Below, in pieces: positions 42,274 through 50,725 of a stretch of 64,000 nt of DNA. Position numbers and translations under genes: made by a program. A model generated the notes under the pieces. The model was not told the DNA's origin, made no database searches, and saw nothing but the letters and a program-made list of their open reading frames with translations. Within the stretch, counting starts at the first letter, position 1, and each line of letters begins with the position of its first letter. Source of the DNA: QWPN01 sp044360305 (GTDB lineage Bacteria; Planctomycetota; Planctomycetia; Pirellulales; UBA1268); assembly GCA_044360305.1 (NCBI GenBank), contig JBIKKQ010000001.1, forward strand, positions 11,889-75,888. The letters run 5' to 3'.

Positions 42274-43389
42274 CTACCCGCCGAGCCGCGCGGCCGCGCG
42301 GTGCTCGAGACGCTCGATCAGCGCCCGGGCGGCGGCGGCCGGATCGGCCGCCGCGGTGACCGCGGCCCCGACCGCCACCCGGCGGATGCCGAGCGCCGCG
42401 AGTTCGTCGAGTCGCTCGACCGTGATGCCACCGATCGCATAGGCCGGCAGGGCGATCGACCTCGCGACCCGTTCGAGGAACTCGCGCGGCGCGAAAGCAC
42501 CGAACGCCTTCGTCGCGGAGGGAAAGCAGGGGCCGATGCCGAGGTAGTCCGCTCCCGCACCGGCCGCCGCGCGGGCCTCGTCCAGATCGTGGGCCGTGCG
42601 GCCGAGCAGCCCGCCCGGGCCGATCACTCGGCGGGCGAGCGCCGTCGGCAGGTCGTCGGCGCCGGTGTGAACCCCGGCGGCGCCGACCGCCGCCGCCAGG
42701 TCGGCCCGGTCGTTGACGACGACCAGCGGCCGCTCCCCCGTGCGGTCGGCATGCCGGCGGGCCAGCGCCACCGCCGCCCGCGCCCGCTCCGCGAGTGCCG
42801 GCACCCCGAGCGCCTTGTCGCGGAGTTGGATCATGCGCACCCCGGCGTCGAACAGCGTCTCCACGAGCGCCGCGAACGCCGCGGCATCCCGCCGGCCATC
42901 GACGAGCACGCACAGGTTCACGCCCGCGAGCCGCTCCCGGGCGTTGGCGGCGGCCAGCGCATCCCGGTCGAGGTCGTAAAGACGGTATCGGAGCCGCTCG
43001 AACCCGGCCGCCGTCTCCGGCGCCACGACAGCCGCCATCTCGGCGAGGCTGCGCAGGGCCTGCCCCGCCCGGGCGGCATTGGCCGCGACGAGGTCGGCGA
43101 CCGACGCGCGACGCAGGGTTGCGGCGGCTTCGATGCCCGTACCGACGTCGCTGGCGACATCCCGGGCCGCGACCCGGTGCCGCAGCGGTCCGGTCGCGAG
43201 CAGTCCCGCGAGATCGTGCCGCAGGTTCTTGGCGACCGCGGTCAGCCGTTCGTCGTCGAGGCCGAACCGGACCACATCCTCGAGCACCCGCAGGGCCTCC
43301 CCGGCCCGGTTGGCGGAGGCGTCGATGGCCCGCCAGACGCCGGCGTTTCCGGCCGTGGCCGGCGGTTCCTTTGGTTCCCTGTCTTGCAT
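42274..43389 (-). CDS. thiE: Thiamine-phosphate synthase with N-terminal ThiD2-like domain
   Basis: A 371-residue bifunctional-looking protein. Residues about 18-150 form an all-helical domain (AIDASANRAGEALRVLEDVV, AKNLRHDLAGLL, RAGQALRSLAEMA) of the ThiD2 type, proposed as an alternative HMP-phosphate kinase. Residues about 160-365 are thiamine phosphate synthase: MIQLRDKALGVPALAERARA, PLVVVNDRADLAAAVGAAGVH, YLGIGPCFPSATKAFG and AIGGITVERLDELAALG. It joins HMP-PP and HET-P to thiamine phosphate in the cytoplasm. The N-terminal assignment is from pattern memory and less certain than ThiE. Confidence 0.88.
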   Translation of the reverse strand: MQDREPKEPPATAGNAGVWRAIDASANRAGEALRVLEDVVRFGLDDERLTAVAKNLRHDLAGLLATGPLRHRVAARDVASDVGTGIEAAATLRRASVADLVAANAARAGQALRSLAEMAAVVAPETAAGFERLRYRLYDLDRDALAAANARERLAGVNLCVLVDGRRDAAAFAALVETLFDAGVRMIQLRDKALGVPALAERARAAVALARRHADRTGERPLVVVNDRADLAAAVGAAGVHTGADDLPTALARRVIGPGGLLGRTAHDLDEARAAAGAGADYLGIGPCFPSATKAFGAFAPREFLERVARSIALPAYAIGGITVERLDELAALGIRRVAVGAAVTAAADPAAAARALIERLEHRAAARLGG

Positions 43390-43513
43390 GGTTTGCCGAC
43401 GATCTTACCAGCGCCGAACGGCCGGCCCACACGCCTTGGCCCGCCGCGGCCGACCCCCTAGACTCCCGCCCCGGCCGGGTCCCGTCCCGGCCGGCAACGA
43501 CGAGGCTGGATCG

Positions 43514-44128
43514 ATGGCAATCCTCCGTTCCCTGACGCTCGCCTGGCCGGGCATGCCCTGGCTCTGGCTGCGCGGCAGCCGGTCGGGGCTGGTGCTCGCC
43601 CTCGCCTTCGCCGTCAGCGTGGACGTCGCGATCGTCACCACCTGGATCTGGTCGGAACTCGTCGGGCTCGGGGTGACGATCGGACTCTGGGCGGGCGCCG
43701 CCGCGGTCTGGGTGATCGCCACGGCGTCGGCCCTGGCCGCGTTCCCGGCGCCGATTCCGCGGCCGCGAACCGGCGCGGCCGACGCCCTGTTCATCAAGGC
43801 CCGCGATGCCTATCTCGCCCGCGACTGGCCGGCGGCTGAGACCCACCTCCACGAACTCCTCGCCATCGCCCCCACCGATGGCGAAGCCCAGCTTCTCCGG
43901 GCCACGCTCCTGCGCCGGCTCGGCCGGCTGTCCGAGGCCCGGGCGGCGCTGGCGGCTCTCGCCGAGAGCGACTCCGGGGGCCCGTGGCGGGCGGAGATCG
44001 CCCGCGAGATCGCCCGCGCCAACCCCGCCAGCCGGCCGGCTGAGGGGAGCGAGCCGGCTGACGCGGCGACGATCCTGCCCCTGCGGCCGGCGACGGCCGA
44101 CGACGAACCCCGCGAAGTGGCCGCCTGA
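43514..44128 (+). CDS. Membrane protein with TPR-like C-terminus
   Basis: A 204-residue protein. Two N-terminal hydrophobic segments (GLVLALAFAVSVDVAIVTTW and GLGVTIGLWAGAAAVWVIA) are followed by one or two tetratricopeptide-like repeats at about residues 95-160 (ARDAYLARDWPAAETHLHEL, AQLLRATLLRRLGRLSEARA). The C-terminal 40 residues are Ala/Pro-rich. The ATG at 43514 was chosen over upstream in-frame starts that overlap the divergent thiE gene. It probably scaffolds protein contacts at the membrane; no family name was recognised. Confidence 0.65.
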   Translation: MAILRSLTLAWPGMPWLWLRGSRSGLVLALAFAVSVDVAIVTTWIWSELVGLGVTIGLWAGAAAVWVIATASALAAFPAPIPRPRTGAADALFIKARDAYLARDWPAAETHLHELLAIAPTDGEAQLLRATLLRRLGRLSEARAALAALAESDSGGPWRAEIAREIARANPASRPAEGSEPADAATILPLRPATADDEPREVAA

Positions 44129-44204
44129 TCCGCCGGGGCGGCAACCGGCCGCTTTGCGGGGAATTCTCCGCGGGAATCGGCCGGGGTGGAACGCGCCGGC
44201 CGAT

Positions 44205-44232
44205 TTGGCGTAAGGTTTGCACCGGCAATAAT
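44205..44232 (+). promoter_or_regulatory. Sigma-70-like promoter of clpC
   Basis: TTGGCG (44205-44210) and AATAAT (44227-44232) are separated by 16 bp and lie 89 bp before the clpC start. This is the best -35/-10 pair in the intergenic space. No CIRCE or CtsR-like operator was seen. Confidence 0.4.
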
Positions 44233-44320
44233 GTGACACAGGACGCCTGCCGGAATGGCACCCGGGCGTCCACGGTGGTACCGACGACGACCCAAGGACG
44301 ACCAAAGGGGAATCCCCTCC

Positions 44321-46858
44321 ATGTACGAGCGATTCACGGACCGTGCCCGCAAGGTGATGCAGCTGGCCAACCAGGAGGCCCAGCGGTTCAACCACGAGTA
44401 CATCGGCACCGAGCACGTGCTCCTCGGCCTGATCAAGGAGGGGAGCGGCGTCGCCGCCAACGTCCTCAAGAACCTCGACATCGACCTGCGGAAGATCCGC
44501 ATGGAGGTCGAGAAGCTCGTCCAGAGCGGCCCGGACATGGTCACCATGGGCAAGCTGCCGCAGACGCCGCGGGCCAAGAAGGTGATCGAGTATTCGATGG
44601 AGGAGGCCCGCAACCTCAATCACAACTACGTCGGCACCGAGCACATCCTCCTCGGCCTGCTCCGCGAGCAGGAGGGAGTGGCGGCGCAGGTTCTGATGAA
44701 CCTCGGCCTGAAGTTGGAGGACGTCCGCGAGGAGGTCCTCAACCTGCTCGGCCACGGCATGGAGGAAGGGGGCGAGCGGGCCGGCATGGGGGGCCGCCAG
44801 CCGGCCGGCGCCGGCGGTGGCGGCGAGTCCGCACCCAAGGGGGGCAAGAGCAAGACACCGGCCCTCGACAGCTTCGGCCGCGACCTCACCGAACTCGCCA
44901 GGCAGGGGAAGCTCGATCCGGTCATCGGCCGCGAGAAGGAGATCGAGCGGGCGATCCAGATCCTCTGCCGGCGGACGAAGAACAATCCCGTGCTCCTCGG
45001 CGAGGCGGGCGTCGGCAAGACGGCGATCGTGGAGGGCTTCGCCCAGCGGGTGGTGGACGGCAACGTCCCGGAGCTCCTCGCCGACCGGCGGATCGTCGTC
45101 CTCGACCTCGCCATGATGGTGGCCGGCACCAAGTACCGCGGCCAGTTCGAGGAGCGGATCAAGGCGGTGATGAACGAGGTCCGCCGGGCGAAGAACACGA
45201 TCCTGTTCATCGACGAGCTCCACACCCTCGTCGGCGCCGGCGGCGCCGAGGGGGCGATCGACGCCTCCAACGTGCTCAAGCCGGCCCTGGCCCGCGGCGA
45301 GATCCAGTGCATCGGGGCCACCACGCTCGATGAGTACCGGAAGTACATCGAGAAGGACTCGGCCCTCGACCGGCGGTTCCAGATCATCATGATCGAGCCG
45401 GCCACGAAGGAGGAGGCGGTCGAGATCCTCAAGGGGCTGCGCGACCGGTACGAAAGCCACCACCGGGTGACGATCAGCGACGCCGCCCTCGAGGCCGCCG
45501 TCGATCTCTCCAGCCGCTATATCACCGGCCGCTGCCTGCCGGACAAGGCGATCGACGTCATCGACGAGGCCGGCGCCCGGGTCCGGCTCAAGGCGATGAC
45601 CAAGCCGCCGGACCTCAAGGAGATCGACGAGGAGGTCGAGCGGCTCAACAAGGAGAAGGAGGAGGCGGTCGCCAATCAGGACTTCGAGAAGGCAGCCGCC
45701 CTCCGCGACCAGGCCGACAAGCTCAAGAAGAAGAAGCAGTCGATGACCCGCGACTGGCGGGACAAGAGCCGCGAGGCCGACGGCGTCGTGGACGACGAGG
45801 TCGTGGCCGAGGTGGTCTCGCGGATGACCGGCATCCCGCTGACGCGGATGAGCACCGAGGACCAGCAGCGGCTGATGGGGATGGAGGCGGAGCTGCACAA
45901 GAAGGTCATCGGCCAGGATGCGGCGATCAAGAGCATCTCCAAGGCGGTGCGGCGCAGCCGATCGGGACTCAAGGATCCGAAGCGGCCGATCGGCTCGTTT
46001 GTCTTCGCCGGGCCGACCGGCGTGGGCAAGACGCTGCTCGCCAAGGCGCTGGCGCAGTTCATGTTCGGCGACGCCGACGCGCTCATCCAGATCGACATGA
46101 GCGAGTACATGGAGAAGCACAACGTCAGCCGGCTGATCGGGGCGCCCCCGGGCTACGTCGGCTTCGAGGAGGGGGGGCAGCTGACGGAGAAGATCCGGCG
46201 CCGGCCCTACGCCGTGGTCCTGCTCGACGAGATCGAGAAGGCCCATCCGGACGTGTTCAACATGCTGCTCCAGGTGATGGAGGAGGGGCGGCTGACCGAC
46301 TCCTTCGGCCGCAACGTCGACTTCCGCAACACGATCATCATCATGACGACGAACGCCGGGGCCGAGGCGATCAAGAACGAGTCGGCCTTCGGCTTCCAGA
46401 AGCCCGACGGCGACGCGAGCTACGACAGCATGAAGAGCCGGGTGAACGAGCGGATCGAGAAGGTCTTCCGGCCGGAGTTCCTCAACCGCCTCGACGACGT
46501 GATCGTGTTCCACCATCTCACCGTCGAGGACCTCAAGCAGGTGATCGACATCGAGCTGGCGAAGGTCCGCGAGCGGCTCGGCGAGCGCGGCCTGCGTCTG
46601 GAGCTCACCGACGAGGCGAAGAAGTTCCTCATCAAGAAGGGGTCCGACACCGACTTCGGCGCCCGGCCGCTGCGTCGGGCCCTGGAGAACTACATCGAGG
46701 ACCCGGTCTCCGAGGAGCTCCTCAAGGGCGAGTTCACCGGCAAGGACACGATCCAGGTGGACTGCGTCGAGGTGGCGGGCAAGAAGCAGCTCGTCTTCAA
46801 GGGCCTGGTGACGGCCGAGCCGGTCGCCGCCGCCGGCCCCGAGGGCAGCCCCAGCTGA
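44321..46858 (+). CDS. clpC: ATP-dependent Clp protease ATP-binding subunit ClpC
   Basis: An 845-residue AAA+ unfoldase that feeds substrates to ClpP. The N-terminal double Clp-N repeat begins YERFTDRARKVMQLANQEAQ and its second half has YVGTEHILLGLLREQEG. The first nucleotide domain has Walker A GEAGVGKTA at about residue 227, the linker has an UVR-type coiled coil (EEVERLNKEKEEAVANQDFE), and the second domain has GPTGVGKTL at about residue 563 and LLDEIEKAHPDV. The coiled coil of the ClpC type separates it from ClpA. The ATG at 44321 matches the family start. ClpP is not in the window. Confidence 0.97.
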   Translation: MYERFTDRARKVMQLANQEAQRFNHEYIGTEHVLLGLIKEGSGVAANVLKNLDIDLRKIRMEVEKLVQSGPDMVTMGKLPQTPRAKKVIEYSMEEARNLNHNYVGTEHILLGLLREQEGVAAQVLMNLGLKLEDVREEVLNLLGHGMEEGGERAGMGGRQPAGAGGGGESAPKGGKSKTPALDSFGRDLTELARQGKLDPVIGREKEIERAIQILCRRTKNNPVLLGEAGVGKTAIVEGFAQRVVDGNVPELLADRRIVVLDLAMMVAGTKYRGQFEERIKAVMNEVRRAKNTILFIDELHTLVGAGGAEGAIDASNVLKPALARGEIQCIGATTLDEYRKYIEKDSALDRRFQIIMIEPATKEEAVEILKGLRDRYESHHRVTISDAALEAAVDLSSRYITGRCLPDKAIDVIDEAGARVRLKAMTKPPDLKEIDEEVERLNKEKEEAVANQDFEKAAALRDQADKLKKKKQSMTRDWRDKSREADGVVDDEVVAEVVSRMTGIPLTRMSTEDQQRLMGMEAELHKKVIGQDAAIKSISKAVRRSRSGLKDPKRPIGSFVFAGPTGVGKTLLAKALAQFMFGDADALIQIDMSEYMEKHNVSRLIGAPPGYVGFEEGGQLTEKIRRRPYAVVLLDEIEKAHPDVFNMLLQVMEEGRLTDSFGRNVDFRNTIIIMTTNAGAEAIKNESAFGFQKPDGDASYDSMKSRVNERIEKVFRPEFLNRLDDVIVFHHLTVEDLKQVIDIELAKVRERLGERGLRLELTDEAKKFLIKKGSDTDFGARPLRRALENYIEDPVSEELLKGEFTGKDTIQVDCVEVAGKKQLVFKGLVTAEPVAAAGPEGSPS

Positions 46859-46873
46859 CGCGGTCGCGCGGGG

Positions 46874-47368
46874 TCAGAACATCTTCTCGAACAGCCGCCG
46901 GCTCCGGGCGTCGAGTTCCGCCACCTGCACGATCCGGTAGCGAACACCGAAGGTGTCGCTGACGTACGCGCCCCCCGACTCGTCGCGGGCGATGTCGTCC
47001 ACTCCCGCCACCTTGAACCGGGCCGGCCCCCTGTCGGTGTGCACGCACCACTCGGCCGGCTCGCCGTCGGAGACGGCGTCGATCCGCTCGATCACGGGGA
47101 GGAACTCGCGCTCGGCAAGCTCCGCCTCGAGCATCGACCGCAGGTCGGGGGCCACGGCCGAGAGGGCGGGAATCCAGGCCAGTTCGGCGCCGTCGCCGGC
47201 CACCACGGCCACCGGTCCCTCGGGCGCGCTGACCGGAAAGGCCCGGAGCACGTCCACGGCCTCGTGACGGCGGCCCGCGGCCGTGACGAAGGCCAGGCGG
47301 CCGTGGGGGTGTCGCTCCAGCACCCAGCCCTCCCGCGCCGCCGCCGTGGTCACCTCGCCACCAGCCAT
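46874..47368 (-). CDS. DUF1854 family protein, cyanophycin-associated
   Basis: A 164-residue cytoplasmic protein. The C-terminal half EWCVHTDRGPARFKVAGVDD, GVRYRIVQVAELDARSRRLF matches DUF1854, a family named for its repeated proximity to cyanophycin genes and an ABC transporter. There is no catalytic motif or membrane segment. It follows the ABC transporter by 16 nt, so the two are in one operon. Its role is unknown; association with the exporter is inferred from the neighbourhood. Confidence 0.8.
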   Translation of the reverse strand: MAGGEVTTAAAREGWVLERHPHGRLAFVTAAGRRHEAVDVLRAFPVSAPEGPVAVVAGDGAELAWIPALSAVAPDLRSMLEAELAEREFLPVIERIDAVSDGEPAEWCVHTDRGPARFKVAGVDDIARDESGGAYVSDTFGVRYRIVQVAELDARSRRLFEKMF

Positions 47369-47384
47369 CGGTCGTCCTCCCGGT

Positions 47385-49724
47385 TCAGCACCCGGCCGCC
47401 TCCTCGGCGGCCTTCATCTGGGCATGGTAGAGCCGGGCATAGGCACCGTCGGCCGCCAGCAGCTCGTCGTGCGTCCCCATCTCCACGATCCGCCCGGCGT
47501 CGAGGACCACCAGCCGGTTCGCACGGCGCAGCGTCGACAGCCGGTGGGCAATGGCGATCGTGGTCCGCCCGGTCACCAGCCGGTCGATCGCCGCCTGGAT
47601 GATCGCCTCGGTCTCGGCGTCGACCGAGGACGTGGCCTCGTCGAGGACGAGGATCCGCGGATCGACGAGCAGCGCCCGGGCGATCGACAGCCGCTGCCGT
47701 TCCCCGCCGGAGAGGCCGCCGCCGCGCTCGCCGAGCCGCGAGTCGTAGGCCAGCGGCTGGGCGAGGATGAAGTCGTGCGCCCCGGCCGCCCGGGCCGCCT
47801 CCACGATGCTCTCGCGCGACGCGTCCGGCCGTCCGTAGGCGATGTTCTCCGCGATCGTGCCAAAGAACAGGAACGGCTCCTGGAGCACGCAGCCGAGGTT
47901 GCGGTGGTAGTCGGCGATCGCCAGTTCCCGCAGATCGACGCCGTCCACCCGGATCGAGCCGCTGGACGGGTCGTAGAACCTGCACACGAGGTTGGCGAGC
48001 GTCGACTTCCCCGATCCGCTCGTGCCCACGAGGCCGATCATCTCCCCCGGCTCGATGACCAGATCGATGCCGTGGAGCACCTCGCGCGACCCGTAGCGGA
48101 AGTGCACCCCGGCGATCTCGATACGCCCCTTGACCCGGCCCGGCCGCTGCGGCCGGGCCGCCTCGGCGACCGTTGGCCGGCAGTCGAGGATCTCGAAGAT
48201 CCGCTGGGCGCTGGCCGCGGCCCGCTGCGTCGCCGGCACCATGCGGATCATCGACTCGACGCGGCCGTAGAAGCGGGCGATGTAGGCGAGGAACGCGGTC
48301 AGCTTGCCGACGGTCACGCCGCCGTCGAACACCAGCCAGGCGCCCGCCGCCCACACCACCAGCAGGCCGATCTCGCTGAACAGGCTGACCAGCGGACCGA
48401 AGAACGCCCAGACGACGTTCACCCGGTCGTTGGCCTCCAGCACCCGGTCGTTGGCGGCGCGAAACCGGTCGATCTCCCGCGACTCCTGGGCGAACGCCTT
48501 GACGACGCGGATGCCGGGAATCGTGTCGGCGAGCACGCTCGTCATGTCGCCCCAGGCCACGCTCGCCCGGCCGAATCCGCGGCGCAGCCGCTCGCGGACG
48601 GCGTACACCAGCCAGACCACGAACGGAAACGGCACCAGCGTCAGCAGGGCGAGGAGCGGGCTCAGCCAGACGAGCACGGCCGCCGTCAGCACGAGGAGCA
48701 TGACGTTGGAGGCGAACTCGATCAGGTTCACCGACAGGAAGATGTTGATCTTGTCGGTGTCGCTCCCCACCCGCGACATCAGGTCGCCCGTCCGCCGCGC
48801 CTGGAAGAAGTCGAGCGACAGGGACTGCATGTGGGCGTAGGTGCGGGTGCGCAGGCCGGCGGCGATCCGCTCGCTCACCCAGGCGAGCGTCCACATCTGC
48901 GCCCACGACAGCAGCCAGGCCGCGACGGCGGCCGCCAGCAGGCCGGCGAGATACCACCACACGAGCGCAAACGGCACCGACTGGCCGTTCTGGCGGGGGA
49001 TGAGCACGTCGTCCACCAGCGGCATCGTCAGGTACGGAGGCACCAGCGCCGCGGCCGTGCCGGCCAGCGACAGCACCGCACCGAGCAGGGCCATCCCGGC
49101 GAAGGGACGGGCGAACGTGAGCACGCGGACCAGCGCCCGCCACGAGGCGTCGCCGCCGGCGGCGGCGAAACCGTCCTCGTCGCCACGGCGGCCGGCCGCG
49201 GCCGCCAGCGACGCCGACTCGTCCGCCGTCTCGCGGTCCCCCGCGCTGCCATCGTCGGCGACCGGCGGCCGGGCTTCCGCCTCCACGGCGGCTTCCCGGC
49301 TGACGCCCGACCGCAGGGTGTCGAAGGCGTCTTCGAGGGCATGCACGCCCTTCGCGCGGGCGAGCGAGAACAGCCAGCGAGCCACGATCCGGCCGCGCTG
49401 GGCCAACTCGATGCGACCGACCGCCCCGCGGACGTGCGCGTCGAGGTGCGTCTGGTCGTCGATCGGCCACGATCCCGGCCCCGGACCGGCGGCCGCCTGG
49501 TCGGCTGAGGCGGGAGTATCGGCGATCAACCGCCGGTCGGTGAGCGCGATCCAGCCGTCCGCGAATTGGAGTCGCGCGTCGAGATCGAAGCGGCAGGTGG
49601 CGAGGAGGGTCTCGCCCGGTTCGAGACCGACGCGGCCCCCCCACGGAAGCCCGCCCGGCTCGTCGGCGGCCCCGCCGGGGCCGTGCGTTTCAGGTCGGGT
49701 TGGCTGGGGTGCCATCACCATCAT
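47385..49724 (-). CDS. ABC exporter, fused permease and ATPase, cyanophycin-associated
   Basis: A 779-residue half-transporter. Residues about 25-200 are a soluble N-terminal domain with a PH-like region (GETLLATCRFDLDARLQF, GWIALTDRRLIADTP), absent from most exporters. Residues about 210-500 hold six transmembrane helices of the type I exporter fold. The ATPase follows with Walker A VGTSGSGKSTLANLV at about residue 563, signature GGGLSGGERQRLSIARAL and Walker B RILVLDEATSSVDAETE. It is divergent from cphA and upstream of the DUF1854 gene. The substrate is unknown; peptides or amino acids linked to cyanophycin are an inference only. Confidence 0.88.
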   Translation of the reverse strand: MMVMAPQPTRPETHGPGGAADEPGGLPWGGRVGLEPGETLLATCRFDLDARLQFADGWIALTDRRLIADTPASADQAAAGPGPGSWPIDDQTHLDAHVRGAVGRIELAQRGRIVARWLFSLARAKGVHALEDAFDTLRSGVSREAAVEAEARPPVADDGSAGDRETADESASLAAAAGRRGDEDGFAAAGGDASWRALVRVLTFARPFAGMALLGAVLSLAGTAAALVPPYLTMPLVDDVLIPRQNGQSVPFALVWWYLAGLLAAAVAAWLLSWAQMWTLAWVSERIAAGLRTRTYAHMQSLSLDFFQARRTGDLMSRVGSDTDKINIFLSVNLIEFASNVMLLVLTAAVLVWLSPLLALLTLVPFPFVVWLVYAVRERLRRGFGRASVAWGDMTSVLADTIPGIRVVKAFAQESREIDRFRAANDRVLEANDRVNVVWAFFGPLVSLFSEIGLLVVWAAGAWLVFDGGVTVGKLTAFLAYIARFYGRVESMIRMVPATQRAAASAQRIFEILDCRPTVAEAARPQRPGRVKGRIEIAGVHFRYGSREVLHGIDLVIEPGEMIGLVGTSGSGKSTLANLVCRFYDPSSGSIRVDGVDLRELAIADYHRNLGCVLQEPFLFFGTIAENIAYGRPDASRESIVEAARAAGAHDFILAQPLAYDSRLGERGGGLSGGERQRLSIARALLVDPRILVLDEATSSVDAETEAIIQAAIDRLVTGRTTIAIAHRLSTLRRANRLVVLDAGRIVEMGTHDELLAADGAYARLYHAQMKAAEEAAGC

Positions 49725-49884
49725 CCACGGGGTGCGACGGACCGGACGGGGGCGAAAAACGGTGGGAAAAGAGCTGCCATGCCGGTTTTTCCGCCGGAAA
49801 CCCCCGGCGGCAGCCGGCCCTCAGAAACTTGCGTTGCTTGCCGAACATACCTAAATTACCGGATCTTTGTGGCAAGGAAGTGGC

Positions 49885-49971
49885 GCGGGCCACGAAACAC
49901 AGGGATGCGGCTGGACGGTCGGTGCTCGTGCACCGGCCGCACTGCGTGGCCCGCTCGATGTGCAATTTTTT
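49885..49971 (+). ncRNA. Possible structured RNA in the cphA upstream spacer
   Basis: A perfect outer stem, GCGGGCCACG (49885-49894) with CGTGGCCCGC (49945-49954), encloses a 9-bp hairpin with one G-T pair (49917-49925 with 49930-49938, loop TCGT). Six T residues follow at 49966-49971. The layout could be a small RNA or a leader structure. Evidence is structure by eye only. Confidence 0.3.
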
Positions 49972-50725
49972 CCCACCCGTCCCCCATCCGGCCCCCGGAT
50001 CAGACCGCGGAATTGTCGATTCTTCAATGAGTCGCGGCTCGTGGTCCACCGGATCGCGGCTATTCCCCGCGTCGGTCACGGAAATCCGGGCATGCGTGGA
50101 CATCCGGCACGCCACGTGCATTCGGAGGACCGCGACGGAAAAAGTTTCGCACCCGGTCGATGGAAGCGTAGACTTTTTCCATCGGCTCGCGGAGGGAGTG
50201 GCGTTCAGTCGCCATGAGCTTCGCGGCCGAGACGGCATCGCGCGTCCGCAAGACGGGCGTTGCCGGAGTCGGATTCAAGGTGCCGCGAGGAACGGAAACC
50301 GCAAGCGAACGCGCGTCCGTGTGGCGTGCGGCGGTGACAACCGGCCTGGCGGTGTAGGAATTCATCCCTCCCATGGCCACCTCGGCCGGTCGATTGTCGG
50401 TCGGTTACGCGTTCCTCTCGTTGTCCAGCGGCCTTCGCGTTCCGAAGGCCCTCCTGCTGCCGAAAGCTGTCTTCAGCGGCGGCATCTCTCCCGCGGCTCC
50501 GGATTGCCAGCCGCCCTGACGCACACCCACCACGTCGGGTTCGTACGGATGCCTGCGCCAGCAGGCAGGACTGTGCAGGCGACGCGCCTGTGCAGCCCCG
50601 TTGTGACCCGTGCGACCTCCTTTCCAGAACCATCCGTCGGAACGTCCCGCGGCTGGAGGAGGCGCACACGACCAGGCCCACGCACGCGTCTGCGTCGAGC
50701 CTAACGAAGAGCATCACGCCCTCCC
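49972..50725. other. Spacer upstream of cphA without a recognisable gene
   Basis: No open frame here has a convincing start, ribosome site or family resemblance. A short inverted repeat (GATGGAA with TTCCATC) lies around 50160-50186. Frames on both strands are Arg/Pro-rich and look like composition artefacts. A 1-kb spacer between divergent genes is unusual in this compact window and may hold both promoters. Confidence 0.5.

Noticed and set aside
41960..46516. A 1,518-codon open frame on the minus strand across clpC
   Set aside because: It is antisense to the highly conserved clpC gene, is rich in Arg, Gly, His and Asp, and has no domain. Long shadow frames are expected at this G+C.
50060..50380. 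A 106-codon minus-strand frame and a 47-codon plus-strand frame in the cphA spacer
   Set aside because: Neither has a good ribosome site, a signal peptide or conserved-looking sequence; both look like chance frames.
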